Assembly (NCBI GenBank): GCA_021295715.1
Contig: JAGWBV010000022.1
Coordinates: 1 to 40,485 of the forward strand
Direction: 5' to 3'
DNA: 40,485 nucleotides
Source: Candidatus Poribacteria bacterium
GTDB taxonomy: Bacteria > Poribacteria > WGA-4E > WGA-3G
The first letter of the stretch is position 1. Each line of letters starts with the position of its first letter. Under the pieces are notes generated by a model. The model worked only from the letters and a program-made list of their open reading frames with translations, searched no databases and was not told where the DNA came from. This document shows, piece after piece, positions 32,869-40,485 of the stretch. The translations under genes and the position numbers were made by a program.

Positions 32869-32999
32869 TAAGTTAAACAACTCGAATTGCTTATAAGAAA
32901 TATTTAAAATGTCTCCCACACAGTTGATTGCTATCCATTTAGGAGCAGTTCTAACCAATTTATTCCCCAAAGCGAAATTGCAGGGCACAATTAAATTTC

Positions 33000-33028
33000 T
33001 TGACTTTTCTCTTTAGATGTGTTATACT
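33000..33028 (+). promoter_or_regulatory. Sigma-70 promoter of the ilvBNC operon
   Basis: TTGACT (33000-33005), a 17-base spacer and TATACT (33023-33028), preceded by TGT (extended -10). Transcription should start near 33035, just upstream of the T-box leader. Confidence 0.8.
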
Positions 33029-33034
33029 TAAAGT

Positions 33035-33430
33035 ATAAATATGATTCTTTTTTGCACGTTCGCGACGCTCTATCAAAGCAGCGTGCACAATTAAAATATT
33101 AAATAGATTACCCTCAAAAAGCGTTGAAGGGGAGGAGTAAGTCATCCGGGCTTGCGAGAGAAGGAGATTCATAGGCTGAAAGGTCTCCTCAAGTTCCCAC
33201 GGCTGAAGGTCGCCCCCGAGCTGCTTATCTGAACAAGTCTGTAGGACTTCAGTAGGATGGGTCGGTGTGATGCCCGTTAACGCATCCCAAAGAGTGCTTT
33301 TTCTCATTGTAACAGGGCTTTGTCTGCCCGATAACTTGAATGAAAATGAGAAAGAGAATTGGAGTGGTACCACGGTAAGGTCACTGTAAATGTCCTTCTC
33401 GTCTCCAAAATTGGAACGAGAAGGTTTTTT
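33035..33430 (+). promoter_or_regulatory. T-box leader of the ilv operon, isoleucine-type specifier
   Basis: Stem I is closed by GTTGAAG (33123-33129) and CTTCAGT (33247-33253). Its 5' side has AGTA (33136-33139) and the AG-bulge region GAGAGA (33156-33161). The distal hairpin is GGAGA/TCTCC (33163-33188) with GGCTGAAAGG in its loop. On the 3' side ATC precedes TGAAC (33227-33234), the normal specifier context, and reads as Ile. The T-box core is AGTGGTACCACGG (33363-33375) with bulge TGGTACC, whose TGGT fits the ACCA end of tRNA-Ile. A competing terminator follows. Known T-boxes let transcription continue when uncharged tRNA binds, so low isoleucine charging should raise ilvBNC. Confidence 0.85.
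33394..33430 (+). terminator. T-box attenuator terminator
   Basis: CCTTCTCGT (33394-33402) pairs with ACGAGAAGG (33416-33424). Inner pairs are TCCAA/TTGGA, and six T follow at 33425-33430. Its 5' arm overlaps the CTTC (33395-33398) that can pair with GGAG (33361-33364) in the antiterminator. Confidence 0.9.
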
Positions 33431-33505
33431 AATTTCAACTATTCCCTACCCTATAGGGAACGGGGTCCACACCCCTCGACCCTATCACTTATGAGGAAAA
33501 TTGGC

Positions 33506-35158
33506 ATGGAACTTTCAGGAGCGCAAATCCTTGTTGACAGTCTCAAACGGGAAGGTGTCGAATATATTTTTGGTGTGAACGGTGGCGCGGCGATGCCGAT
33601 TGAAATCAAATTGATTCCGATGCGGCATGAACAAGGGGCTTCCCATGCCGCCGATGGCTACGCACGCGTCACTGGGGACGTCGGGGTCGCACTCGCAACC
33701 TCTGGTCCCGGCGCAACGAATCTCGTAACCGGTATCGCAACCGCCTATATGGATTCGATTCCAATGGTCGCGATCACCGGACAGGTGTTCACCCACTATA
33801 TCGGCAGCGATGCCTTCCAAGAATGCGATATTATCGGTGTAACGCGTCCGGTCTGTAAGCATAGTTATCTCATCAAAAATAGCGACGAGGTCGCAGATGT
33901 CGTCGCTGAGGCGTTTCACATCGCGAAGACGGGGAAACCTGGTCCCGTCGTTATTGACATCGCTAAAGATGCCCAGATGCATGAAGCACTGTTTCAATAT
34001 CCAGAAACGGTGGACATCCGCAGTTACAAACCGCAAGTTGACGGCGATCCAGCGCAAATTGCTAAGGCAGCGGCACTGATTAAGGAAGCAAAACGCCCGA
34101 TGCTGTATGCCGGTGGCGGTGTCGTACTCGCCAATGCCACTGAAGAACTGCGACAACTCACGCTCAAAACCCAGATCCCGATTACTGTTACATTGATGGG
34201 GCTTGGTGCATTCCCCGAAACACATCCTTTGGCGATGGAAATGCCCGGAATGCATGGATCTTGCTGCGCAAATTACGCGTTTACTGATGCAGACCTTGTT
34301 ATTGCTATCGGTGCAAGGTTCGATGACCGCGTTACGGGGGATCTCACTAAATTCGCACCGAACGCGAAGAAAATCCACATTGATATCGACGCGTCGTGTA
34401 TCGGGAAAAATGTCCCAGTAGACGTTCCTATCGTTGGTGACGCAAAAAATGTCCTGACCGAACTGAATAAACAGGTCGGCATAGCGGATATCGACCCGTG
34501 GCGCGATCAGATTCAGGAATGGAAGCAGAAGTACCCATTTGAATACGAGCAAAAAGCCGATAAAGTGATGCCGCAATACGTCATTGAGCAGATTTATGAA
34601 CATTTCAGTGATTCGATTGTTGTGGCGGATGTCGGACAGCACCAGATGTGGGCAGCGCAATACTTCAAATTCACCGAACCCCGGCAGTGGCTCAACTCCG
34701 GCGGTCTCGGGACGATGGGCTTCAGTCTCCCCGCCGCAATCGGTGCGCAACTTGGATGTCCGGACAAAACCGTCGTCAACATCAACGGCGATGGCTCCTA
34801 TATCATGACGATCCAAGAATTGGTGCCTGCGGTTACCATGAAGCTGCCACTCAAGATTTTCATTATCAACAATATGTACTTGGGAATGGTCCGCCAATGG
34901 CAGGAATTGTTCCACGGCAAACGCTATTCCGCTGTCGATTATCACGATAATCCAGATTTCGCCTTACTCGCACAAGCATTCGGTGCCACAGGCTTAAGGG
35001 TTGAACACACCGAAGATGTTGTGCCGGCACTCCAGAAAGCACAAGGGATTACCGATGGTCCCGTCGTCATTGACTTCATTGTTGATGAAGAAGAGAATGT
35101 GTTCCCGATGGTGCCAGCGGGAGCTGGACTCGGAGATGTTATCCGCGGGTTATCTTAG
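33506..35158 (+). CDS. ilvB: Acetolactate synthase, large (catalytic) subunit
   Basis: A 550-residue ThDP enzyme, the first common step of branched-chain amino-acid synthesis. Visible are the catalytic Glu E42 (MRHEQGASHAADGYAR), TSGPGATNLVTGIATAYMDS, the FAD-binding region IAIGARFDDRVTGDL and the ThDP motif starting GDGSYIMT and ending IINN. ATG 33506 is chosen: GAGGA lies eight bases upstream, and the longer frame reaching back to 33359 reads through the T-box and terminator. An oddity is the loop between the GG of FGVNGGAAMPI and RHEQ, which is about eight residues shorter than in E. coli IlvI, with VN in place of the usual YP before GG. It is followed by ilvN and ilvC. Confidence 0.95.
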   Translation: MELSGAQILVDSLKREGVEYIFGVNGGAAMPIEIKLIPMRHEQGASHAADGYARVTGDVGVALATSGPGATNLVTGIATAYMDSIPMVAITGQVFTHYIGSDAFQECDIIGVTRPVCKHSYLIKNSDEVADVVAEAFHIAKTGKPGPVVIDIAKDAQMHEALFQYPETVDIRSYKPQVDGDPAQIAKAAALIKEAKRPMLYAGGGVVLANATEELRQLTLKTQIPITVTLMGLGAFPETHPLAMEMPGMHGSCCANYAFTDADLVIAIGARFDDRVTGDLTKFAPNAKKIHIDIDASCIGKNVPVDVPIVGDAKNVLTELNKQVGIADIDPWRDQIQEWKQKYPFEYEQKADKVMPQYVIEQIYEHFSDSIVVADVGQHQMWAAQYFKFTEPRQWLNSGGLGTMGFSLPAAIGAQLGCPDKTVVNINGDGSYIMTIQELVPAVTMKLPLKIFIINNMYLGMVRQWQELFHGKRYSAVDYHDNPDFALLAQAFGATGLRVEHTEDVVPALQKAQGITDGPVVIDFIVDEEENVFPMVPAGAGLGDVIRGLS

Positions 35159-35162
35159 AGGA

Positions 35163-35318
35163 ATGGTTGTCAGTTTGCTTCGCATTGTCCCAAAAGCCTT
35201 TATAGGCTTGCGCAGAATGCGGTTTTTCTCCGAAAAACCTTTCAGTTTTCAGTCAAGAGAGGATCGTTTAACAATGCCCTCTTGTAACCGACAACTGACA
35301 ACCGACAACTGACAACTA
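35163..35318. repeat. Dispersed intergenic repeat between ilvB and ilvN
   Basis: The gap holds hairpins AAGCC/GGCTT (35194-35209) and GGTTTTT/AAAAACC (35221-35239). It then has a core CGTTTAACAA (35265-35274) and a tandem ACCGACAACTGACA ending at 35318. The core and tail match the repeat after glyA (10701-10800). The tail reaches almost to the ilvN start and leaves it without a normal Shine-Dalgarno sequence. Confidence 0.6.
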
Positions 35319-35325
35319 TAAAAAA

Positions 35326-35823
35326 ATGAATTCAGAAGAACGACATATTTTTTCCGTTTTGGTCGAAAACCGATTTGGAGTCCTCGCACGTGTTGCAGGC
35401 CTCTTCAGTGGGCGGGGCTTTAACATCGACAGTCTCAATGTCGCCGAGACCCATGACAGGAGCATTTCGCAGATAACCCTTGTCACGCACGGCGATGCCC
35501 AAATTATTGAACAGATTTACCATCATCTCAACAGACTTATTGACGTTATTGAGGTAACAGACCTATCCACCGACACCCATGTTGAGCGAGAACTTGTCCT
35601 CATCAAGATTGCTACCGATGATCCTCAAAAACGCACCGAGATTCTACAAGTCGCGGAAGTTTTCCGGGGTCGGGTTATTGATATGAAACCCGCTTCACTT
35701 GTCCTTGAAATTACAGGTGATGAGGGTAAATTGAAAGCAGCGATTGATATTTTCAATACATACGGTATCCTTGAGTTAGCACGCACCGGTAAAATAGCGA
35801 TGCTCCGTGGCTCCGAATTTTAA
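35326..35823 (+). CDS. ilvN: Acetolactate synthase, small (regulatory) subunit
   Basis: A 165-residue regulatory subunit that activates IlvB and mediates feedback by valine. The N-terminal ACT domain is clear: FSVLVENRFGVLARVAGLFSGRGFNIDSLNVAE, then SQITLVTHGD and HLNRLIDVIEVTDL. The C-terminal domain (about 80-165) has RELVLIKIA, VFRGRVIDMKPASLVLEITGDEGK and GILELARTGKIAMLRG. It is full length for the family. No RBS is visible before ATG 35326, only a repeat tail and an A-rich stretch, so translation may rely on unstructured A-rich sequence. The last codons TTT TAA are shared with the left end of repeat element copy B. Confidence 0.96.
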   Translation: MNSEERHIFSVLVENRFGVLARVAGLFSGRGFNIDSLNVAETHDRSISQITLVTHGDAQIIEQIYHHLNRLIDVIEVTDLSTDTHVERELVLIKIATDDPQKRTEILQVAEVFRGRVIDMKPASLVLEITGDEGKLKAAIDIFNTYGILELARTGKIAMLRGSEF

Positions 35824-36010
35824 TTTATGGACCTATGGGCTGCGCTCCATTCCATTACGCGCAGGTTCCTGGTTAAGAACAAACCCCTAAACTCAAATTG
35901 TAGCCTGCAACAATACGCAGAAACACCCAAGCAAATACACGCAGGCGGATATACGGAAGGAAACGGTCCTACGCAAACCTTCCAAAACGAACCGCAAGGA
36001 AAATTAGAAA
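35818..36010 (+). repeat. MITE-like intergenic element with TTTTTAATTT ends, copy B
   Basis: The left end TTTTAATTT (35818-35826) contains the ilvN stop codon. The right end is CCGCAAGGAAAATTAGAAA (35992-36010), one base before ATG 36012 of ilvC. Internal blocks shared with copy A are TTTATGG, CTGCGCTCC...ACGCGCAGG (a hairpin) and TAGCCTGCAACAA...CGCAGGCGG. Copy B is about 33 bases longer than copy A. Confidence 0.7.
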
Positions 36011-36011
36011 A

Positions 36012-37004
36012 ATGGCAACGATTTATTACGATAGTGATGCCAATTTTGATTTATTGAAAGAGCGCACTGTCGCTGTAGTTGGTTATGGCGCGCAAGGACG
36101 CGCGCAATCCCTAAACCTCAAAGACAGCGGAGCAAACGTTGTCGTCGGATTATACGAAGGCAGCCGCTCAAAAGCGCGAGCGGAAGCCGAAGGCTTGACC
36201 GTCAAAACCGTTGAAGAAGCCGCCGCAATGGCAGACATCGTTCAGATTCTCATCCCTGATGAGCGACATGCAGCCGTCTATCGCGATCAGATTGCTCCGA
36301 ACATGGAATCGGGAAATATGCTCCTCGTCTCACACGGGTTCAGCGTCCATTTTGGACAGATTGTACCTGCCAGTGACATCGATGTCGCAATGATTGCCCC
36401 AAAGGGACCTGGATCCCTTGTCCGCGAGGTATTTGAAGGCGGTGGTGGCGTGCCGTGTCTCATCGCTATACATCAAGATACCACAGGTCTCGCACGCGAT
36501 GTCGCACTCGCGTATGCAAGAGGCATCGGCGGCACACGTGCGGGTGTCATCGAAACCACGTTCCGTGAGGAAACCGAAACCGATCTCTTCGGTGAGCAAG
36601 CTGTCCTGTGCGGTGGAACCGCCGCACTCATCAAAGCCGCTTTTGATACACTCGTTGAAGCGGGTTACCAGCCTGAGATGGCTTATTTTGAATGTTTGCA
36701 CGAATTGAAACTGATTGTAGACCTAATCTACACAGGTGGATTGAGCAAGATGCGGAACGATGTCAGCAACACCGCCGAATACGGCGACCTGACACGCGGT
36801 CCCCAGGTTATTGATGATAGCGTCCGGGAAAAGATGCGCCAAATCTTGAAGGACGTTCAAGGTGGTGTCTTCGCACGTGAGTGGGTCTTGGAGAATGAAG
36901 CGAATCAACCCGTACTCGGTGCACTTCGCCGACAAGAAGAGGAATTGCAGATTGAGGAGGTCGGCAAAAATCTGCGCAGCATGATGAGCTGGCTTGACGA
37001 GTAG
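36012..37004 (+). CDS. ilvC: Ketol-acid reductoisomerase (class I)
   Basis: A 330-residue NAD(P)H enzyme, the second step of valine and isoleucine synthesis. The Rossmann motif is [19 protein letters not shown], and the cofactor-specificity loop follows as [10 protein letters not shown], where Arg and Ser suggest NADPH. The metal and substrate region shows [33 protein letters not shown] and [16 protein letters not shown]. The length (330) is that of the short class I enzymes. The start ATG 36012 takes its AAGGA ribosome-binding sequence from the right end of the repeat element. It is the third gene of the T-box-controlled operon. Confidence 0.97.
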   Translation: MATIYYDSDANFDLLKERTVAVVGYGAQGRAQSLNLKDSGANVVVGLYEGSRSKARAEAEGLTVKTVEEAAAMADIVQILIPDERHAAVYRDQIAPNMESGNMLLVSHGFSVHFGQIVPASDIDVAMIAPKGPGSLVREVFEGGGGVPCLIAIHQDTTGLARDVALAYARGIGGTRAGVIETTFREETETDLFGEQAVLCGGTAALIKAAFDTLVEAGYQPEMAYFECLHELKLIVDLIYTGGLSKMRNDVSNTAEYGDLTRGPQVIDDSVREKMRQILKDVQGGVFAREWVLENEANQPVLGALRRQEEELQIEEVGKNLRSMMSWLDE

Positions 37005-37055
37005 AAGAGACTTTCCCCAGCCAAAGTAGGTGCGGTTTTCAAAGGCACCGATCAG

Positions 37056-37490
37056 ATGGATTTATCCAACGGAACAGATACTTTCTTCATACGAGAGTGC
37101 CTTCCAGATGAAGCGGAGGCACTTCTCATATTGTGGCAGGCTGCTGGAACATCTCCGAGTATCACAGATACTATCACAGACATCCGAGCTGCAATAGACA
37201 GTCTCGCGTCGGTCCTCGTTGCTGAAGCAGATCAACGTATTGTGGGTTCCTTAATCGCTACTTTCGATGGGTGGCGAGGGAACATGTATCGGATCGCAGT
37301 TCATCCTGGCTACCGACGGCGTGGCATTGGACGAGCCTTAGTTGAGGAAGGCGAGAAATGTTTAACAAAACAGGGAGCGAAACGCATCACAGCACTCGTA
37401 GAAGAGAAGTATCCGTGGGCGACTGCATTCTGGTCGAGCGTCGGGTATGAGATAGAGCCTGGGATACTCAGGTTTTTCCGCAATCCTTAG
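37056..37490 (+). CDS. GNAT-family N-acetyltransferase
   Basis: A 144-residue acetyltransferase-fold protein. The acetyl-CoA-binding motif A is YRIAVHPGYRRRGIGRALVEEG (about 88-109, with the R-R-x-G-x-G/A core), preceded by a strand region VAEADQRIVGSLIATFDGW. The C-terminal part has NGAKRI-like KQGAKRITALV and YPWATAFWSSVGYE. The substrate is unknown; the pattern fits small ribosomal-protein or amine acetyltransferases. The start lies 51 bases after ilvC with AAAGG upstream, so it could be read through from the ilv operon. Confidence 0.88.
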   Translation: MDLSNGTDTFFIRECLPDEAEALLILWQAAGTSPSITDTITDIRAAIDSLASVLVAEADQRIVGSLIATFDGWRGNMYRIAVHPGYRRRGIGRALVEEGEKCLTKQGAKRITALVEEKYPWATAFWSSVGYEIEPGILRFFRNP

Positions 37491-37530
37491 AAAATACACC
37501 GTGTGCCATCATACGAGGAGGTTAGTTACC

Positions 37531-38649
37531 GTGAAATTCAGAGGATATCAACTGGACAACACCTTCAATAGCGTTTATGGGCTCGCAGTCGCCGATATAA
37601 ACGGAGACGGGCAACTCGACATCATCGCTGGCTCTACAGGCGAACCCATTATCGCTTGGTACGAGGCACCCCATTGGCAAAGGCATCTCGTCACCGATCA
37701 GGGAAGCGGACACATCACCATCGCGCCTTACGATCTCACCGGTAACGGCGCGCCTGACCTCATTGTCGGAAGTGGCTTCAATCGCGGCGTCAACGCCGCA
37801 GGTGGATACCTCCAATGGCTTGAAGCACCTGCACAAGACGGACAGAACTGGAAAAGTTATCGCATCGCCGATGTCCCTTTTATCCACCGTATCGCACTCG
37901 CAAACCTCTCCAAGAACGCATCAACATCGAGTCCCTTTCTCATCGTTGCATCGATTCGCGGTGAGGACGGTAAGCCCGGCGAATGGCATAGTCCCGGTTC
38001 CCTCTGGTGCTATGAATTGTCGGATACCCCGCGTGAAGCTACCTCTTGGCAATCCCACCTCCTTGATGATTCCCTCCACATCAACCACGGTTTGAGTATC
38101 AATGACGTTGACCAAGATGGACGTGATGATGTCCTGATTAGTTGCTCGGAAGGATTAATCTGGTATGAACCGCCTGTTGCACCCATGACAGACGATTGGG
38201 GTAAATGGGTCATCAGCGACCGCGAGTGTAGCGATACATTCGCCGCTGACATTGATGGCGACGGTATCAACGAGATTTTAGCGATTGAGCCGTGGCACGG
38301 GAACAATCTCGTCTGGTATAAAGCCACTGGAGATCTACGAACCGATCCGTGGCACCGCTTTCTCATTGACGACACACTCAACAGAGGGCACTCCCTCGCC
38401 GCTGTTGACGTTGATGATGATGGGGTGCTTGAGATTATCTGTGGCTACAACGGCGAAGGCACGAGTTTACATCTCTACCGTCCAGAGGATCTGGCACAAA
38501 ATCGGTGGAGCAAAGAGACAATCGACGATGGCGGTTTAGGTGTCGGACAGATGCACGTCCTGGACATGAACGGGAACGGCAGACTGGACATCGTCGCCAG
38601 CGGTCTCAGCACCGGCAACGTCAAGTGGTATGAAAACCAGTCCAGTTGA
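37531..38649 (+). CDS. FG-GAP/VCBS-repeat beta-propeller protein
   Basis: A protein of about 372 residues made of calcium-binding FG-GAP/VCBS repeats. Asp-rich loops recur: ADINGDGQLDIIAGS, DLTGNGAPDLIVGSG, DVDQDGRDDVLISC, DIDGDGINEILAI, DVDDDGVLEIICGY and DMNGNGRLDIVASG. Between them are LVWYK/WYEAP/WLEAP strands, giving about seven blades. There is no signal peptide, so it is either cytoplasmic or exported by an unseen route. The start is GTG 37531, with GAGGAGG (37515-37521) nine bases upstream; the open frame begins 30 bases earlier without support. It converges on the KOW-barrel gene with 21 bases between stops. The ligand is unknown. Confidence 0.85.
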   Translation: MKFRGYQLDNTFNSVYGLAVADINGDGQLDIIAGSTGEPIIAWYEAPHWQRHLVTDQGSGHITIAPYDLTGNGAPDLIVGSGFNRGVNAAGGYLQWLEAPAQDGQNWKSYRIADVPFIHRIALANLSKNASTSSPFLIVASIRGEDGKPGEWHSPGSLWCYELSDTPREATSWQSHLLDDSLHINHGLSINDVDQDGRDDVLISCSEGLIWYEPPVAPMTDDWGKWVISDRECSDTFAADIDGDGINEILAIEPWHGNNLVWYKATGDLRTDPWHRFLIDDTLNRGHSLAAVDVDDDGVLEIICGYNGEGTSLHLYRPEDLAQNRWSKETIDDGGLGVGQMHVLDMNGNGRLDIVASGLSTGNVKWYENQSS

Positions 38650-38670
38650 GAACCGCTCGCGATCTGATAA

Positions 38671-39804
38671 CTATCCTTCAATCGCTTCAACGTTCGCGCG
38701 GGGTAAAGTGATCTGGTGACCATCTTCGAGTTCGACACGCAACACCCGCACCTGTGCCTCTGTCTCCAAGTTCTGAAGTTCCACTGGCAGTTCCGTGACG
38801 CGTCCTAATTTGCCGAAATACGGCTCCCGAATGATGCGGACCGAGCTGCCAACCTCCAAAATGCCCTCCATGCTTTCAGTCTTCCCCTCTTCCACCGTTT
38901 CTACACCCTCTGATACCAACGGAATCACTATCTCCGGACGGACGACCCCAGCACGAATCTGCGTTGCACCGTTGATAGAGGTTTTCATGCCCTCCCGCGC
39001 TTTTAGAAGTGTAAACGTCTGCTCCGCCATCGCGATGCTTCCGAACCCTTCCGTGATAACCAGCGTAATCCCGATCTCCTCAGACCCCGTAATCGCAACA
39101 CCGAGTTCATAGCCGAGAAGTTCCCGCAGATCCGCGTCGTCAATCCCTCCAGCAATAATGCCTTTCACTCCCTGCTGAACCGCTTCCTGGATTGCCTCAG
39201 TCGTGACCAGTGAACCACCGACCAGAATATCCCCCTGATGCTCAGGCAGAATCTGTCCGACAGTCAGCTCATCACTCGGAGAAGAAACAGCGAGAGTCAA
39301 ATTCCCGACTGTTTCGCCGCCAACCCCGAAGATGCCTTGGATGTAGGTGCCGTAAGTCTCTACTGTGACACCCTCGTTTGGAGCAATCTCCGTTACTGTG
39401 CCATCTGTGTAGGCTTTGACTTCCACAGGAATCGGTGGTTCGCGGAGGATAACCTGTCCTGTGACATCGGACACGGCTTCGATTGTGCCGTCAATCGGTG
39501 AACGCGCCTGCGATTTGAAAAGCCCAAACAACCCTTTGGTCGTGGCAATAATCTCATCTTTGGCAATAGCTTCACCGACAGGTTTGAGCATATATTCTAT
39601 AACTTCTTCTGCGGAGACACTGAGCAGGTTGGCAACATTCAGCAGTTGGACGTTGCCCGGCAAATCTGCCTTCGCAACGACGTCCTCTGCCTGAACCGTC
39701 GTACCGGCTTCAACGAGAACCTCGCCTTGAAGCGGAAGCCGGCGTTCTTTCTGAATTGTCATCCGCTCGGTAACCTTCAGACCCGGGGTATAGGCGTGCG
39801 CCAT
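38671..39804 (-). CDS. Barrel-sandwich/KOW-domain protein of unknown function
   Basis: A 377-residue protein without a signal peptide. The N-terminal half resembles lipoyl/biotinyl-like sandwich segments (LPLQGEVLVEAGTTVQAEDVVAKADLPG, SPIDGTIEAVSDVTGQVIL, AYTDGTVTEIAPNEGVTVET). A middle domain has GDILVGGSLVTTEAIQEAVQQGVKGIIAGGIDDADL and ITLVITEGFGSIAMAEQTF. The C-terminus has a KOW-like segment VRIIREPYFGKLGRVTELP followed by HQITLPRANVEAIEG. I cannot name a function. The combination suggests an RNA- or protein-binding scaffold rather than an enzyme. The start at 39804 has only a weak GTGAGA upstream. It is divergent from the PhyH-family gene. Confidence 0.75.
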   Translation of the reverse strand: MAHAYTPGLKVTERMTIQKERRLPLQGEVLVEAGTTVQAEDVVAKADLPGNVQLLNVANLLSVSAEEVIEYMLKPVGEAIAKDEIIATTKGLFGLFKSQARSPIDGTIEAVSDVTGQVILREPPIPVEVKAYTDGTVTEIAPNEGVTVETYGTYIQGIFGVGGETVGNLTLAVSSPSDELTVGQILPEHQGDILVGGSLVTTEAIQEAVQQGVKGIIAGGIDDADLRELLGYELGVAITGSEEIGITLVITEGFGSIAMAEQTFTLLKAREGMKTSINGATQIRAGVVRPEIVIPLVSEGVETVEEGKTESMEGILEVGSSVRIIREPYFGKLGRVTELPVELQNLETEAQVRVLRVELEDGHQITLPRANVEAIEG

Positions 39805-39863
39805 TAATTAATCTCACTTTCAAAATGTAGTCTGTTTCTATGAGTCCTATAAATATGATGTCT

Positions 39864-39878
39864 ATACCGACTCGGTAT
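39864..39878. promoter_or_regulatory. Operator-like palindrome upstream of the PhyH gene
   Basis: ATACCGA-C-TCGGTAT is a perfect 7-base inverted repeat with one central base, in the gap between two divergent genes. It has the size of a site for a dimeric repressor. No regulator gene is in the window. Confidence 0.5.
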
Positions 39879-39912
39879 GGTTAACCTCGTCAGTGAATAC
39901 AACAATATATTA

Positions 39913-39937
39913 TACCATTTTCGTTATACTTATGGTA
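39913..39937 (+). promoter_or_regulatory. Possible promoter/operator of the PhyH gene
   Basis: TACCAT (39913-39918) and ATGGTA (39932-39937) flank a -10-like TATACT (39925-39930). No good -35 box lies 17 bases upstream, which would suit an activator-dependent or regulated promoter. Confidence 0.35.
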
Positions 39938-39972
39938 AGATACAATCAGAATTTAAGCGAGGTGGAGCAACA

Positions 39973-40485
39973 ATGTCGAATCAAGGTGTAACCTATAAAA
40001 CTGACAAAATTATGCCGACATGGGAACAACTCGCCGAAATGGGGCGCGATCTCCAATTTTATCCAAGCGTCACCGAACATCCAAAGGTGTTAACCCAGAA
40101 TGTCAAAGGGATCCCGATTTTCGATGAAGACGAAATCGGTGAACACCGTCAATACTTTGATACCCTGTTAGCAAGCGTCATGGCAGAAGGCGGAAGCAGT
40201 TACTCGATTATCTCCGCACACATGAAATACGGAAAGGTCTATGACCTTCTCACGCACCCAAAGATCGTCGCCTGTGTGAAAGACTTGATCGGCGAGGATG
40301 TTATCGGTTGGGGCGCGCACTACTTCTGCAAAATGCCGCACGATCCGAAAACTGTCGGTTGGCATCAAGATGCCGGTTACTGGCCCCTCTCCCCTTCCAA
40401 GACTGTTACCGTCTGGCTCGCGATCGACGATGCCGCCGTTGAGAACGGCGCAATGCGATTCATCTCAGGTTCACATCACCTTGGA
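39973..40485 (+). CDS. PhyH (phytanoyl-CoA dioxygenase) family protein, 3' end outside the window
   Basis: The first 171 residues of an Fe(II)/2-oxoglutarate-dependent oxygenase; the frame runs open to the last base. The iron-binding HxD is visible as GWHQDAGYW (H131, D133), followed by VTVWLAIDDAAVENGAMRFISGSHH, the typical PhyH strand and GSH segment. The distal His and the 2-oxoglutarate Arg lie beyond the window. ATG 39973 has GAGGTGGAG (39958-39966) as RBS. Family members hydroxylate diverse small molecules, so the substrate cannot be predicted. Confidence 0.9.
   Translation, partial: MSNQGVTYKTDKIMPTWEQLAEMGRDLQFYPSVTEHPKVLTQNVKGIPIFDEDEIGEHRQYFDTLLASVMAEGGSSYSIISAHMKYGKVYDLLTHPKIVACVKDLIGEDVIGWGAHYFCKMPHDPKTVGWHQDAGYWPLSPSKTVTVWLAIDDAAVENGAMRFISGSHHLG

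Noticed and set aside
33359-33505. N-terminal extension of ilvB from TTG 33359
   Set aside because: The stretch is the T-box core and terminator; ATG 33506 has a good RBS and gives a normal-length IlvB.
33515-34945. A 476-codon frame antisense to ilvB
   Set aside because: It mirrors the codon bias of ilvB, has no recognisable domains and no promoter or RBS.
1-40485. tRNA and rRNA genes
   Set aside because: No cloverleaf with a T-loop consensus and no rRNA-like segments were found by eye on either strand.

Overview
This 40.5 kb window looks like a chromosomal segment of a marine or sponge-associated bacterium. Several things recall Candidatus Poribacteria: dispersed intergenic repeats, stand-alone beta-propeller and FG-GAP proteins, a PhyH-type dioxygenase, and housekeeping genes in short scattered operons. 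That assignment is inference from gene style and was not tested by a search. Sigma-70-like promoters with exact 17-base spacers recur through the window.

Layout. (1) 1-2340: a REP-associated transposase (RAYT), a small acidic protein and an Mrr-type restriction enzyme, with copies of one short palindrome between them. (2) 2363-8748: a secreted LamG-like protein, a MITE-like repeat, a tRNA-guanine-transglycosylase-like protein fused to an ArcS-type domain, an iron-dependent alcohol dehydrogenase, and a convergent PQQ/SH3/TolB-type propeller lipoprotein. (3) 9142-15320: a structured leader, glyA and folC (one-carbon and folate metabolism), a membrane pyrophosphatase (hppA) and a small lipoprotein. 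(4) 15386-20988: ilvD, a cupin, an enoyl-CoA hydratase overlapping a thiolase, and a lactonase-type propeller. (5) 21086-28807: tmk-holB, metG, an AddB-like nuclease and a Mn-type superoxide dismutase. (6) 29095-32791: a probable type II restriction-modification locus, an HNH nuclease convergent with and overlapping a double-domain DNA methyltransferase. (7) 33000-37004: the ilvB-ilvN-ilvC operon behind a T-box leader whose specifier reads as an isoleucine codon. (8) 37056-40485: a GNAT acetyltransferase, an FG-GAP propeller, a KOW/barrel protein of unknown role and a PhyH-family dioxygenase cut by the window end.

How the genes work together. IlvB, IlvN, IlvC and IlvD supply most of the valine/isoleucine pathway; the first three appear controlled by tRNA charging. 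GlyA makes the one-carbon folates that FolC polyglutamylates. Tmk and HolB serve DNA synthesis. The hydratase and thiolase form part of beta-oxidation.

The most unusual items are the TGT-ArcS fusion in a bacterial context, the T-box outside its classical hosts, the palindrome placed inside the methyltransferase promoter, and an intergenic repeat family whose left end supplies the stop codon of the upstream gene and whose right end supplies the ribosome-binding region of the downstream gene.
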